NCBI RefSeq assembly: GCF_001403735.1
Contig: NZ_CXPG01000012.1
Coordinates: 186,001-250,000 of the forward strand
Length of the DNA stretch: 64,000 nt
From: Jannaschia rubra
GTDB lineage: Bacteria > Pseudomonadota > Alphaproteobacteria > Rhodobacterales > Rhodobacteraceae
Reading direction: 5' to 3'
This document shows, piece by piece, positions 8,111 to 17,323 of the stretch. Below the pieces are notes generated by a model. That model had not been told where the DNA came from and made no database searches. It saw nothing but the letters and a program-made list of their open reading frames with translations. A program made the position numbers and the translations under genes. Position 1 is the first letter of the stretch. The number at the start of each line of letters is the position of its first letter.

Positions 8111-9101
8111 GCCGCAGGCCGAGGTCGATGAGTTCCGGCACCAGACGCCCGTATTCCGCCCCCTGCTCCGGGTTCGACGCATTGCCCGCCGCCGCGCGCG
8201 CACCTACCCCGGCCAGGATCGCGGCCAGCCGGTAAGCCGCCAGCACCGACCAGGCGGACCAATCGGCAACCTCCGCAATGGCGCGCCGTTCGCAGAACGC
8301 TGCGACATAGGCATCGTCGGATGGCAGGCCAGCGGCCTTCCGATCGACCCCGGCAAGCCCGCGCAGCGGCCCGTCGTGGCGCAGGCCCCATTGCATGCAT
8401 TGGTAGGCCACATCGGCCGACGGATGGCCCAGCGTCGAAAGCTCCCAATCCAGCAGGCCGATGACGCGCGGCTCGGTCGGGTGAAAGATCATGTTGTCCA
8501 GCCGGAAGTCGCCGTGAACCAGCGCGGGCGGCGCCGGCGCGACCCGCTGGTCCGACAGCCAGTCGCCGAGCGCGACCATCCCGGGGTTCGGCGCCGCGAC
8601 GCTCGCCGCATATTGCCGCGACCAGAGCCCGACCTGCCGGTCGAAGAATCCTTCCGCCCGGCCGAAATCGGCGAGGCCCACGCCCTCCGGGTCGAGACCG
8701 GCGAGAGCCACCAGAACGCCGTTCATCGCGTCGTAGATGGCGGCAGGGTCCGCGACATCCGGCAGGGCCGGGTCCCAGAAGATGCGACCGTCGAGATGCT
8801 CCATGACATAGAACGTCCGGCCCAGTGGGTTCTCTCCCTCCTCCAGCAGGATCATCCGGGGCACCGGCACGCCCGACCCTGCGAGCGCATCCATCACGCG
8901 GTATTCGCGTTCGACCATATGCGCCTTGGGCAGCAACTGGCCGGGCGGCTTGGCCCGCAGGACCATCGGACCCGCCTCCGTCCCCAGCCGCCAGGTCGGA
9001 TTGGACTGCCCCGTGCCGAACCTTCGGGCGTCGGTCACGCGCGGGTGGCCGGGCAGGCGGTCAGACAGAAAAGCGAACATGTCGTCGGGCAAGGTATCCA
9101 T
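8100..9101 (-). CDS. Aminoglycoside-phosphotransferase-family kinase (ACAD10/11 kinase-like)
   Basis: 333 residues. ATP-lysine region VLRAKP at 48-53, catalytic loop HGDFRLDN at 196-203 (Asp198) and metal-binding DWE at 218-220 mark a functional APH/choline-kinase-like fold. It is divergent, 64 bases away, from an acyl-CoA dehydrogenase of the ACAD10/11 branch. In animals these two domains are fused (ACAD10/ACAD11), where the kinase phosphorylates 4-hydroxyacyl-CoA so the dehydrogenase can remove the phosphate. The same 4-hydroxy acid catabolism is a reasonable inference here. ATG 9101 is chosen over longer starts because the domain begins within 30 residues. Confidence 0.88.
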   Translation of the reverse strand: MDTLPDDMFAFLSDRLPGHPRVTDARRFGTGQSNPTWRLGTEAGPMVLRAKPPGQLLPKAHMVEREYRVMDALAGSGVPVPRMILLEEGENPLGRTFYVMEHLDGRIFWDPALPDVADPAAIYDAMNGVLVALAGLDPEGVGLADFGRAEGFFDRQVGLWSRQYAASVAAPNPGMVALGDWLSDQRVAPAPPALVHGDFRLDNMIFHPTEPRVIGLLDWELSTLGHPSADVAYQCMQWGLRHDGPLRGLAGVDRKAAGLPSDDAYVAAFCERRAIAEVADWSAWSVLAAYRLAAILAGVGARAAAGNASNPEQGAEYGRLVPELIDLGLRLRG

Positions 9102-9165
9102 CCACGCAGGGTTGCGCGCCCGGGCGCGACTGGCAAGAGTGCGCGGCAAAAGGGAGGGACCGAAG

Positions 9166-10389
9166 ATGGACCTTGGACTGACCCCGCGCGGCCGGGAATT
9201 GCGCGATGCCGTAGCCACGATGGTGCGCGACCGGATCGCGCCGCTCGATGCCGAGTTCCACGCAGAAACCGGCGGCACCGGCAACCGCTGGGAACACACG
9301 CCCCGGCAGACCGAGATCCTCGAGACGCTGAAGGCCGAGGCGCGGGAGCGGGGGCTGTGGAACCTCTGGCGCACGCATCTGCCGGGTGGGCCGGGCATCA
9401 CCACCGTCGACTACGCCTGGATCGCGGAGGAGATGGGACAAAGCTGGCTCGCCCCCGAGGTCTTCAACTGCAACGCCCCCGATACGGGCAACATGGAGGT
9501 CTTCGCCCGCTATGGCACCGACCCCATGAAGGACCGCTGGCTGGAGCCGCTGATGCGGGGCGAGATCCGGTCGGCCTACCTGATGACCGAGCCGGACGTG
9601 GCCTCCTCGGACGCCACGAACATCGCCATGGACTGCCGCCGCGATGGCGACGAATGGGTGCTGAACGGTGAAAAGTGGTGGTCCACCGGCGCGGGCGACC
9701 CCCGCTGCGTCGTGCATATCGTCATGTGCCGCACCGATCCGGACGGGCCGCGCCACGCATCGCACTCCATGGTCGTCGTGCCGCGCGACACGCCCGGCGT
9801 CACCGTCCTGCGCGGATTGCAGGTCTTCGGCGACGACGAGGCGCCGCATGGGCACATGCACATCCGTTACGAAAACGTCCGCGTGCCGCTCGACGCGATG
9901 CTGCTCGGAGAGGGGCGCGGCTTCGAGATCGCGCAGGGGCGCCTCGGGCCGGGGCGCATCCATCACTGCATGCGCGCCGTGGGGATGGCCGAGAAGTGCC
10001 TGACGCTGATGGTGGAGCGCGGCGCGGCGCGGCACGCCTTCGGCAGCGACCTGAACGCCCTCGGCGGCAACATGGAGCGCATCGCCGAAGCCCGGATCGG
10101 GATCGAGGGTGCGCGCCTTCTGTGCCTCAAGGCCGCCTGGGCGATGGACCAGGGCGACATGAAGGCGGCGGCGCCCCTCATCTCGCAGGTCAAGATCATG
10201 GCGCCCCGCGTGGCCCTGCGGGTCTGCGACGAGGCGATCCAGATGCACGGCGGCGCGGGCGTATCGCAGGACACTGACCTCGCGCGCACCTACGGACATC
10301 TGCGAACGCTGCGCCTCGTGGACGGGCCGGACGCCGTTCACCTGCGGACCGTGGCACGGGCGGAACTGCGGTCGCGCGGGTTGCGGTGA
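9166..10389 (+). CDS. Acyl-CoA dehydrogenase family protein (ACAD11-like)
   Basis: 407 residues, full length. The flavin/substrate signature [14 protein letters not shown], the [11 protein letters not shown] strand and the C-terminal [17 protein letters not shown] are all present. It is an FAD enzyme that normally oxidises an acyl-CoA at the alpha-beta bond and passes electrons to ETF. Divergent pairing with an APH-type kinase points to the ACAD10/11 group, which acts on phosphorylated 4-hydroxyacyl-CoA. ATG 9166 has GGGAGGGACC upstream; the frame is open further upstream only because of high GC. Cytoplasmic; exact chain length is not predictable. Confidence 0.92.
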   Translation: MDLGLTPRGRELRDAVATMVRDRIAPLDAEFHAETGGTGNRWEHTPRQTEILETLKAEARERGLWNLWRTHLPGGPGITTVDYAWIAEEMGQSWLAPEVFNCNAPDTGNMEVFARYGTDPMKDRWLEPLMRGEIRSAYLMTEPDVASSDATNIAMDCRRDGDEWVLNGEKWWSTGAGDPRCVVHIVMCRTDPDGPRHASHSMVVVPRDTPGVTVLRGLQVFGDDEAPHGHMHIRYENVRVPLDAMLLGEGRGFEIAQGRLGPGRIHHCMRAVGMAEKCLTLMVERGAARHAFGSDLNALGGNMERIAEARIGIEGARLLCLKAAWAMDQGDMKAAAPLISQVKIMAPRVALRVCDEAIQMHGGAGVSQDTDLARTYGHLRTLRLVDGPDAVHLRTVARAELRSRGLR

Positions 10390-10450
10390 CAGCGCCGGAA
10401 CCCCGCGGCCCGATGCCGGTTGATCCTGCGTCAAGCATGAGGAGAGCGGG

Positions 10451-10666
10451 ATGGCCAAGTACAACGTCGGCGACAAGGTGAAGTGGAACTGGGGGAACGG
10501 CACGGGCGAAGGCAAGGTGCAGAAGACCTATGACCACAAGATCACGCGCAAGTTGCAGGGATCGGAGGTGACGCGCGACGGGTCCGACGACGACCCGGCC
10601 CTCTACATCGAGCAGGAGGACGGAGACGGCGTTCTGAAGCTGTCGTCCGAGGTCGAGAAGGCCTGA
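10451..10666 (+). CDS. DUF2945 / HVA1-type Tudor-like small protein
   Basis: 71 residues beginning MAKYNVGDKVKWNWGNG, with a second block KLQGSEVTRDGSDDDPALYIEQ. This is the DUF2945 family (hypervirulence-associated protein, Tudor-like beta-barrel), small cytoplasmic proteins of unknown function in bacteria and fungi. GAGGAGAGCGGG upstream is a strong ribosome site for ATG 10451. It stands alone between an acyl-CoA dehydrogenase and a convergent MFS transporter whose stop is three bases away. Confidence 0.9.
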   Translation: MAKYNVGDKVKWNWGNGTGEGKVQKTYDHKITRKLQGSEVTRDGSDDDPALYIEQEDGDGVLKLSSEVEKA

Positions 10667-10669
10667 ACC

Positions 10670-12118
10670 TCAACCCCGCATCCGCCGTAGGCTGAACCGC
10701 AGGCCCGTGAACAGGGCGAGCCCTGCGAAAGCGAGGATCGGCCACCAGAATCCGAGGGCCGCGGCCTCGACGAAAGTCTCACGGCTCGCCGTGGCGACGG
10801 CGGTTTCGTTGGGTCCCAGCGTCGGGAAGAATAGCTGGCTGACTATGGCGATGCCCAGCACCGCCCCCGCTTGCTGAAACGCCTGCATGGCGCCCGACCC
10901 GGCACCCGCATCCGTGCCCGCGACGGTCGACAGCGTCGTCTCGAACAGCGCGGGAATCGCCGTGCCCATGCCGAGGCCACAGACGAACAGCGGCAATGCG
11001 AACCGGATCGCGCCCAGCGTGTCGCCCGTCGCGAGCACGGTCAGGTGCATCAGCGTCATCCCAACCGTCAGCGTTGCGGCCCCGATGAAGATACGCCGGT
11101 CGTGCCAGTGCCCCAGCAGCCGCCCCATCACGGTCGAGGCGATCATCACCCCGACCGGGAAAGGCACCGTCGCGAGCCCCGATTCCAGCGGGGTCAAGCC
11201 GAAGCCGCTCTGAAAGAAGATGGCCAGCATCAGGAACATCCCCGGCACGCCCGAGAAGAACAGCGTCACGAGCGCGACGTTCGACAGATAGGCCCCGTTC
11301 GACAGCAGCGACGCGGGCATCAGCGCGGACGCCCCCGAGCGGGACCGCAGATGCTCCCACCACAGGAACAGCGCGCCCACGGGTATGGCCGCGATCATGG
11401 CGGCGAAGGTCCACCAGGGCCAGTCGAAGGTCCGCCCCTCGATCAGGGGCAGGACGATCAAGGTGATCGCCACGCCGAACAGCGCCATCCCGAGCCAGTC
11501 CGGCGTCGCATCCTCCTGCCGCGGCAGGACCGGAAGAAGCCGCAGCGCCGCCACCAGCGCGATCCCGCCCAGTGGCAGGTTGATGAGGAAGATCGGACGC
11601 CAGTCGAGACCCCAGAAGTCCACAGCGATGATCGCCCCGCCCAGCACCGGCCCGGCCACGGCCCCCAGGCTGGTGATCGTGCCGACCATGCCGAAGACGC
11701 GGGCCTTCTCGTCCGCCCGGAAGATGACGTGCAGGATGGCCAGCACCTGCGGCACCATCATGGCGCCCGCGATCCCCTGAAGCGCACGCGCCGCGATGAG
11801 CGTGCCGATGTCCGGCGCGATGCCGCAGAGCGCCGAGCCCAGCGTGAAACCCGACAACCCCCAAAGGAACAGACGTCGTCGCCCGAAGATGTCGCCGAAC
11901 CGCCCGAACGGCAGAAGCCCGACGGCAAAGGCCAGCACATAGGCGGCAGCGACCCATTCGAGCTGCGTTGCGGTGGCACCGGTGTCCTGCTGTATGCTGG
12001 GCAGCGCGACGTTCACGATGGTGACGTCGATCAGGTTCATGAAGTTCGCCAGCAGCAGGACCGTCAGCGCGGCCCATCGGCTGGGGTAATCGTCGGCCGG
12101 GATCTCTGCAGTGGTCAT
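10670..12118 (-). CDS. MFS transporter, DHA2 (EmrB/QacA) drug:proton antiporter family
   Basis: 482 residues with about fourteen membrane helices, the DHA2 number. The helix-1 region NLIDVTIVNVALPSI is the classic DHA2 motif (D1), and LLPFGRFGDIFGRRR between helices 2 and 3 is MFS motif A. These inner-membrane exporters expel drugs or metabolites in exchange for protons. Start ATG 12118 gives a short hydrophilic leader; a longer frame to 12178 is less likely. No TetR regulator or membrane-fusion partner is adjacent; it lies 79 bases downstream of maeB on the same strand. Confidence 0.92.
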   Translation of the reverse strand: MTTAEIPADDYPSRWAALTVLLLANFMNLIDVTIVNVALPSIQQDTGATATQLEWVAAAYVLAFAVGLLPFGRFGDIFGRRRLFLWGLSGFTLGSALCGIAPDIGTLIAARALQGIAGAMMVPQVLAILHVIFRADEKARVFGMVGTITSLGAVAGPVLGGAIIAVDFWGLDWRPIFLINLPLGGIALVAALRLLPVLPRQEDATPDWLGMALFGVAITLIVLPLIEGRTFDWPWWTFAAMIAAIPVGALFLWWEHLRSRSGASALMPASLLSNGAYLSNVALVTLFFSGVPGMFLMLAIFFQSGFGLTPLESGLATVPFPVGVMIASTVMGRLLGHWHDRRIFIGAATLTVGMTLMHLTVLATGDTLGAIRFALPLFVCGLGMGTAIPALFETTLSTVAGTDAGAGSGAMQAFQQAGAVLGIAIVSQLFFPTLGPNETAVATASRETFVEAAALGFWWPILAFAGLALFTGLRFSLRRMRG

Positions 12119-12197
12119 CCGGTGCCCCCTGCGCCGTGGATCGTCCGCAGGGACATAGCCCGCCCCGCCCCGCGTCAACGGGCCGCGCCCGCTGCCG

Positions 12198-14489
12198 TTA
12201 GCCGTAATGCGCCACCGGCGTCCCGGCCAGTGCCGAGATGTTGAGCAGGCCGCGCGCCGTGATCGAGGGCGTCACGATATGCGCCTTGTTGCCCATCCCC
12301 ATCAGGATCGGCCCGACCTCCAGCCCGTTCGCGCGCATCTTGAGGATGTTGCGCGTGGCCCCCGCCGCGTCGGTCGAGGCGAAGACCAGCACGTTGGCCA
12401 CCCCCTCCATTCGCGAGCAGGGCAGGAACCGGGCGCGCAACTCCGGGTCGAGCGCCGCGTCGACGTGCATCTCCCCCTCGTACTGGAAGTCGAGGTCCAT
12501 CGCGTCGAGGACGGCGAGCGCGGCGCGCATCGTCTCACCACTGGCCGAATCGAGGTTCCCGAACTGCGACCCCGAACACAGCGCGATCTTCGGATCGACC
12601 CCGAAGCGGCGAACGTGGCGGGCGGCGGCGATCACCGTCTCGGCCACCTGGTCGGGGGTCGGGCAGGCGTGGACGTGGGTGTCGGCGATGAACAGCGGCC
12701 CGTCCTCCAGGATCATCAGGGACATGGCGCCCACCGGATGCAGCCCCCCCTGCCCCAGGATTTCCGTGATATAGCGCAGGTGCCAAAGGAACTGCCCGAA
12801 GGTGCCGCAGATCAGCGAGTCCGCCTCGCCCCGCTGCACCATCACCGCGCCGATGGCGGTGGTGTTGGTCCGCATCACCGCGCGGGCCAGGTCGGGCGCC
12901 ATGCCGCGCCGCGCCATCAGCGAATGATACGTCTCCCAATAGTCCCGATACCGGGGGTCGGATTCGGGATTCACGATCTCCAGGTTGCGCCCCGGCTCCA
13001 GCGTGAGGCCGGCGCGGGCGATGCGGGTGGCGATGACCTCCGGCCGGCCGATCAGGACGGGGGTGTCCGTCGTCTCCTCCATCATGGCCTGGGCCGCGCG
13101 CAGCACCCGCTCGTCCTCGCCCTCGGCAAAGACGATGCGGCGCTCGGCCTGCGCGGCGGCGGCGAAGACGGGCCGCATGATCATAGACGACCGGAAGACC
13201 GACGCGTCGAGCCGCGCGCGATAGGCCGCCATGTCCTCGATCGGGCGGGCGGCCACGCCGCTGTCCATCGCTGCCTGCGCCACGGCGCTCGCCACCACGC
13301 CCATCAGGCGCGGATCGAAGGGCTTGGGGATCAGGTAGTCAGGGCCGAAGGTCAGTTGCTCGCCCTGATAGGCGGCGGCTGCCTCGGCGCTGGTGGTGGC
13401 GCGGGCCAGCGCGGCAATGCCCTCGACGCAGCCGACCTTCATCTCCTCGTTGATCTCGGTCGCGCCCACGTCGAGCGCCCCGCGGAAGATGAAGGGAAAG
13501 CAAAGCACGTTGTTGACCTGGTTGGGGTGGTCCGACCGTCCGGTGGCGATGATGGCGTCGGGCGCCTCGGCCTTGGCCAGGTCATAGGCGATTTCCGGGT
13601 TCGGGTTGGCCAGCGCAAAGATGATCGGCCGCGCCGCCATGCGGGCCACCATCTCGGGCTTCAGAACCCCCGGGCCCGACAGCCCGAGGAACATGTCCGC
13701 CCCGTCGATCACCTGCGCCAGATCGCGCGGCCCGCCCGGCTGGGCGAAGGCGGCCTTCTGCGGGGTCATGTCGACCTCCCGCCCCTCGTGGACCAGTCCG
13801 TGCAGGTCGCAGAGGAACACGTTCTCGCGCTTTACGCCCAGCGTCACCAGCATGTTGAGACAGGCGATCCCCGCCGCCCCGCCGCCGGTCGAGACGACCT
13901 TCACGTCCTCCCACTTCCGCCCGGTCAGACGCAGCGCGTTGAGCGCGGCGGCCCCGACAACGATGGCGGTGCCGTGCTGGTCGTCGTGGAAGACGGGAAT
14001 GTTCATCCGTTCGCGGCACAGCTTCTCGACGATGAAGCAATCGGGGGCCTTGATGTCCTCCAGGTTTATGGCGCCGAAGGTCGGCTCCAGCGCGCAGACG
14101 ATATCGGCCAGCCGCTCGGGGTCGTTCTCGTTCAATTCGATGTCGAAGCAGTCGATGCCCGCGAACTTCTTGAACAGGACGGCCTTGCCCTCCATCACCG
14201 GCTTCGAAGCCAGTGCCCCGATGTTACCCAGCCCCAGCACAGCGGTCCCGTTGGTGACGACGGCGACGAGGTTGCCCCGCGCGGTATAATCGGCGGCGGT
14301 CCTGGCATCGTCGCGGATGGCGAGGCAGGCTTCGGCCACGCCGGGCGAGTAGGCGCGCGCCAGATCGCGGCCATTGGCCAGCGGCTTGGTCGCCCGGATC
14401 TCCAGCTTGCCGGGCCGGGGCAGCCGGTGATAATCGAGCGCGGCCTGCCGCTGCGCGGCCTGATGATCGTCCTGGTTCTGGTCGCTCAT
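12198..14489 (-). CDS. maeB: NADP-dependent malic enzyme with phosphotransacetylase-like domain
   Basis: 763 residues, the full hybrid length. The N-terminal malic domain contains TKPLANGRDLARAYSPGVAE and VTNGTAVLGLGNIGALASKPVMEGK; the NAD(P)-binding part follows (TGGGAAGIACLNML). From about residue 430 there is a phosphotransacetylase-like domain, which in MaeB is thought to be regulatory (acetyl-CoA sensing) rather than catalytic. The enzyme converts malate to pyruvate and CO2 with NADP+, supplying pyruvate and NADPH during growth on organic acids. ATG 14489 follows a GGAGGGAGG stretch on the minus strand. Confidence 0.96.
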   Translation of the reverse strand: MSDQNQDDHQAAQRQAALDYHRLPRPGKLEIRATKPLANGRDLARAYSPGVAEACLAIRDDARTAADYTARGNLVAVVTNGTAVLGLGNIGALASKPVMEGKAVLFKKFAGIDCFDIELNENDPERLADIVCALEPTFGAINLEDIKAPDCFIVEKLCRERMNIPVFHDDQHGTAIVVGAAALNALRLTGRKWEDVKVVSTGGGAAGIACLNMLVTLGVKRENVFLCDLHGLVHEGREVDMTPQKAAFAQPGGPRDLAQVIDGADMFLGLSGPGVLKPEMVARMAARPIIFALANPNPEIAYDLAKAEAPDAIIATGRSDHPNQVNNVLCFPFIFRGALDVGATEINEEMKVGCVEGIAALARATTSAEAAAAYQGEQLTFGPDYLIPKPFDPRLMGVVASAVAQAAMDSGVAARPIEDMAAYRARLDASVFRSSMIMRPVFAAAAQAERRIVFAEGEDERVLRAAQAMMEETTDTPVLIGRPEVIATRIARAGLTLEPGRNLEIVNPESDPRYRDYWETYHSLMARRGMAPDLARAVMRTNTTAIGAVMVQRGEADSLICGTFGQFLWHLRYITEILGQGGLHPVGAMSLMILEDGPLFIADTHVHACPTPDQVAETVIAAARHVRRFGVDPKIALCSGSQFGNLDSASGETMRAALAVLDAMDLDFQYEGEMHVDAALDPELRARFLPCSRMEGVANVLVFASTDAAGATRNILKMRANGLEVGPILMGMGNKAHIVTPSITARGLLNISALAGTPVAHYG

Positions 14490-14571
14490 GCTCAGGGCCT
14501 CCCTCCTGGTTCGGAATCGTTTAGCCCTAAACCATCGCCAGTCGCCAGAGGGCGCGTGCCGCGCGCAGGGG

Positions 14572-15078
14572 TCAAAACCGGCTGGAACCGACGGGCGATC
14601 GCGGCCGGATCAGATCGTGCAGCGGCGTGGTCAGACGCCGGCTTTCGACGATGCACAGCAGGATCTGGTTGCGGGTCAGGGCCGCACCCTCGATCTCGCG
14701 GAAATCATATGTCCGCGCAACGTAGCGGCCAACGGAGGCGACGACCTCGGTATCGCTCAGCGTCGCGGTCTCATGCAGGAACAAGGCGCGCACCTCGGCT
14801 TTGGGCCGGTGCAGCAGGCGGGCACGGTCGCGGACCCAGCCCTCGGGGCGGAGCGCCGCGTCGAACCCGGCGCGTACCGTCGCCCGGCGCAGTGAGTCCT
14901 CGACCTCGACTGCGGGCGTCCGCGTCGCCTGCGCCAGCGTCAGACCGAGCGCCAGAGCCAATCCCCCAAGGGCCGTGACCATGCAGCCCGTTTCATGGCG
15001 CTCGTCCCGCATTGCCCAGGCGACCGGGTGGAAGCGCAGGCGCGGCGAGCAAGCGGCCGGATGGGCGGACATGGTCAT
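14572..15078 (-). CDS. Hypothetical protein with hydrophobic leader
   Basis: Up to 168 residues. A single hydrophobic stretch (MVTALGGLALALG, residues about 33-51) could be a signal peptide or anchor, so the true start may be ATG 15012 or 14982 instead of 15078; CGGAG lies about ten bases before 15078. The remainder is Arg-rich and helical with no motif I recognise. It lies 82 bases upstream of maeB on the same strand and 164 bases from the divergent EamA transporter. Coding is supported by length and third-position GC, not by family recognition. Confidence 0.55.
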   Translation of the reverse strand: MTMSAHPAACSPRLRFHPVAWAMRDERHETGCMVTALGGLALALGLTLAQATRTPAVEVEDSLRRATVRAGFDAALRPEGWVRDRARLLHRPKAEVRALFLHETATLSDTEVVASVGRYVARTYDFREIEGAALTRNQILLCIVESRRLTTPLHDLIRPRSPVGSSRF

Positions 15079-15242
15079 TGCGGCGGAACTCCGGTCGAAT
15101 TGCGACGAAGGTAGAGCGCATTTGGAGCGTTATCGTGGCACGGCTCTCACCGCCCGGTCACGATGCGGCAACGGTCCGAGGCTGACACCGCGGCTGTGGC
15201 CAAGATGGAAACGCATTACCTCTGGCCCCGGCAACAGAGCCC

Positions 15243-16151
15243 ATGCCAGATGCCCGAATGTCTCTCTGGGTCTTCGCCTCGCTCTTTGCCGCCTCCGTTC
15301 AGGCACTGCGCTTCCTTCTGCAGAAGAAGCTGGCCGTGTCGGGCCTGTCGCCCGCCGCCGCAACCTTCGCGCGCTTCGTCTATGCCCCCGCGATCATCGC
15401 CGCCGGGCTGGCGGGGTGGACGCTGGCGACCGCCGGCGTCCTGCCCCGCATCGCGCCCGGCTTCTGGACCTACGCCCTGTCCGGCGGGATCGCGCAGATC
15501 CTGGCGACCATGTGCGTCGTGGCCCTGTTCGCGCGGCGCAACTTCGCGGTGGGTATCGCCTTTTCGAAGGTCACCGTCCTGATGACGGTGGTCGCGGGCT
15601 TCCTCGTCCTGGGCGAATCAGTCACCCTCGCTGACCTGTCGGCCATGGGCGTGGGGCTGGTGGGCGTGCTGATCCTGTCGGTGCCGGCCGACGGCGGCTG
15701 GCAGGTGTTCAACCGCGCCTCGGCGCTCGGCCTCGCATCCGGCGCGTTCTTCTCGATATCGGCCGTGGGCTATCGCGGCGCGTCGCTTCTGGTCATGTCC
15801 GAGGCGCCCCTGTTGCGCGCGGCCGTGACGCTGTGCCTCGTCACGCTGCTCCAGACCCTCCTGCTGGGCGCCTGGCTTGGCTGGCGCGACCGCGCCGGGC
15901 TTCTGGCCGTCTTCCAGCGCTGGCGGGCGACCGCCCTGGTGGGGGCCACGTCGATGGCGGGGTCGATGGGGTGGTTCACGGCCTACACGCTCCAGACCGC
16001 AGCCTATGTGAACGCCGTGGGGCAGGTCGAGCTGATCCTCTCGATCCTGATTTCCTGGCTTGTGCTGGGCGAACGGTTCAGCCGGCGGGAACTGCTGGCC
16101 ATCGCGCTCGTCACGGCCAGCGTGATTGCGCTGATCCTGTTGCAGGCCTGA
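15243..16151 (+). CDS. EamA/DMT-superfamily transporter
   Basis: 302 residues, ten predicted membrane helices in two EamA repeats (about 10-140 and 155-300). The end of repeat one (VLGESVTLADLSAMGVGLVGVLI) and of repeat two (VLGERFSRRELLAIALVTASVIAL) show the family's conserved helix with Glu. Such proteins export amino acids or other metabolites, or are of unknown substrate. A second ATG five codons in (MSLWVF) is a possible start. The stop is only three bases from the convergent Nudix gene. Confidence 0.88.
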   Translation: MPDARMSLWVFASLFAASVQALRFLLQKKLAVSGLSPAAATFARFVYAPAIIAAGLAGWTLATAGVLPRIAPGFWTYALSGGIAQILATMCVVALFARRNFAVGIAFSKVTVLMTVVAGFLVLGESVTLADLSAMGVGLVGVLILSVPADGGWQVFNRASALGLASGAFFSISAVGYRGASLLVMSEAPLLRAAVTLCLVTLLQTLLLGAWLGWRDRAGLLAVFQRWRATALVGATSMAGSMGWFTAYTLQTAAYVNAVGQVELILSILISWLVLGERFSRRELLAIALVTASVIALILLQA

Positions 16152-16154
16152 CCG

Positions 16155-16811
16155 TCAGAGACGGTGGAACACCGAGGTCTCGCCCGAATTGTCGAAGAAC
16201 GGCGTGCCCGGCGCGTCGGTCCCCGCGGCGATGGCGGCCGTCTCGGCCAGCACGACCTCGGTGATGAACGGCATGTCCAGCGCCCGCGCCTCGGCCAGCG
16301 GAACCCAATGCAGGTGGCTCAGCTCGTCCTCGGCGCGGGTGAAATCGTCGGGGTCCGTGGTCAGCGTGTCGGCGGGCACGAGGAAGAACCGTGCGTCGAA
16401 CCTCCGGGGCCGGCCCGGCGGGGTGATCGCGCGAAAGATGAACCTGAGCGGCGCGGCGTCCGGTAGCAGGCCCGCGAACCCCGGCCAGTCGCAGCGCAGC
16501 GTCGGGTCCGGACATGCCCGGGCGATGACCTGCCCCGTCTCCTCCGCCAGTTCGCGCAGAGCCGCGGCAGCCAGCGTATCGGGCGCCGTGGACGACCGCG
16601 CCGACAGCGCCACCCGCGTCTCGGCCTGCAACGGCCGGGCGAGCGGCTGCGAGGCGTCGCCCGCATCGACGGCGCCGCCGGGAAAGACGTATTTCGACGG
16701 CATGAAGACCGCCCCGGCCCCCCGCTGACCCATCAGGACGCGCGGTCCCCTCGTCCCGTCGGTCCGCAGCAGGACCACGGTCGCGGCATCGCGCAGGGGA
16801 ACGTCAGTCAC
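16155..16811 (-). CDS. Nudix hydrolase (NUDT7/NUDT19-like, long insertion)
   Basis: 218 residues. The Nudix box is split: GGAVDAGD at 46-53 is followed by an insertion of some 35 residues before ALRELAEETG, which supplies the REUXEEXG part that binds metal. This spaced arrangement is like the coenzyme A diphosphatase-related NUDT19 group. It would hydrolyse a nucleoside-diphosphate-linked substrate. The start is GTG 16811, overlapping the stop of the upstream DUF983 gene as GTGA, so the two are translationally coupled. Confidence 0.87.
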   Translation of the reverse strand: MTDVPLRDAATVVLLRTDGTRGPRVLMGQRGAGAVFMPSKYVFPGGAVDAGDASQPLARPLQAETRVALSARSSTAPDTLAAAALRELAEETGQVIARACPDPTLRCDWPGFAGLLPDAAPLRFIFRAITPPGRPRRFDARFFLVPADTLTTDPDDFTRAEDELSHLHWVPLAEARALDMPFITEVVLAETAAIAAGTDAPGTPFFDNSGETSVFHRL

Positions 16812-17227
16812 GTCCGCAGGTCCCGCTCCGACGCGCGCCGGCCGAACCCGCCCATGCGCGCCGCCCACTGGACGCCGACGATCACGCCCTTGAGACGCGG
16901 CAGGAAATAGAGCGACAGCGCCGCCGACGCGACCATGAAGATCGCCATGAAGGTGTAGGGGTCCGGCTCGAACGCGGTGAAATACCACAGCATCGCAGGG
17001 CCGATGATGTGCCCCACGACCAGCAGCGTCAGATAGGGCGGACCGTCGTCGGCGCGGTGATGATGCAGTTCCTCATTGCAGACGGGACAGGAGTCGCGCA
17101 CCTTGAGATATCCGTTCAGCATCGGTCCCGAGCCGCAACTGGGACAGCGCCGCAGCCAGCCGCGGAGCATGGCGCGGGGCATCCCGCGGGGGATTTCTGT
17201 GGACTGGTCTTGTACGGCGTCTGTCAT
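16808..17227 (-). CDS. DUF983 membrane protein with zinc-ribbon-like cysteines
   Basis: 139 residues. Two CxxC pairs (RRCPSCGSG and SCPVCNEEL, about 28-51) are followed by HHHRADDGP and two membrane helices (about 67-110). This is DUF983, a conserved alphaproteobacterial inner-membrane protein often encoded near cytochrome-oxidase assembly or Nudix genes; function is not established. The TGA overlaps the GTG of the Nudix gene by four bases. Start ATG 17227; longer frames upstream lack family similarity. Confidence 0.9.
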   Translation of the reverse strand: MTDAVQDQSTEIPRGMPRAMLRGWLRRCPSCGSGPMLNGYLKVRDSCPVCNEELHHHRADDGPPYLTLLVVGHIIGPAMLWYFTAFEPDPYTFMAIFMVASAALSLYFLPRLKGVIVGVQWAARMGGFGRRASERDLRT

Positions 17228-17323
17228 CGGCGTTCCTTCCGCGGCGACAGATATGCCGGCCCGACGGTCGAGAGAACCCCGCATGTCCGCTATGCGTCGG
17301 GATGTCGCCGGAACGCCGCGCTC

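Noticed and set aside
12207-14978. Plus-strand open frame of 923 codons
   Set aside because: It is antisense to maeB, which has full family motifs. GC-rich genes leave long open frames on the opposite strand; the translation is Arg/Gly/His-rich with no family resemblance.
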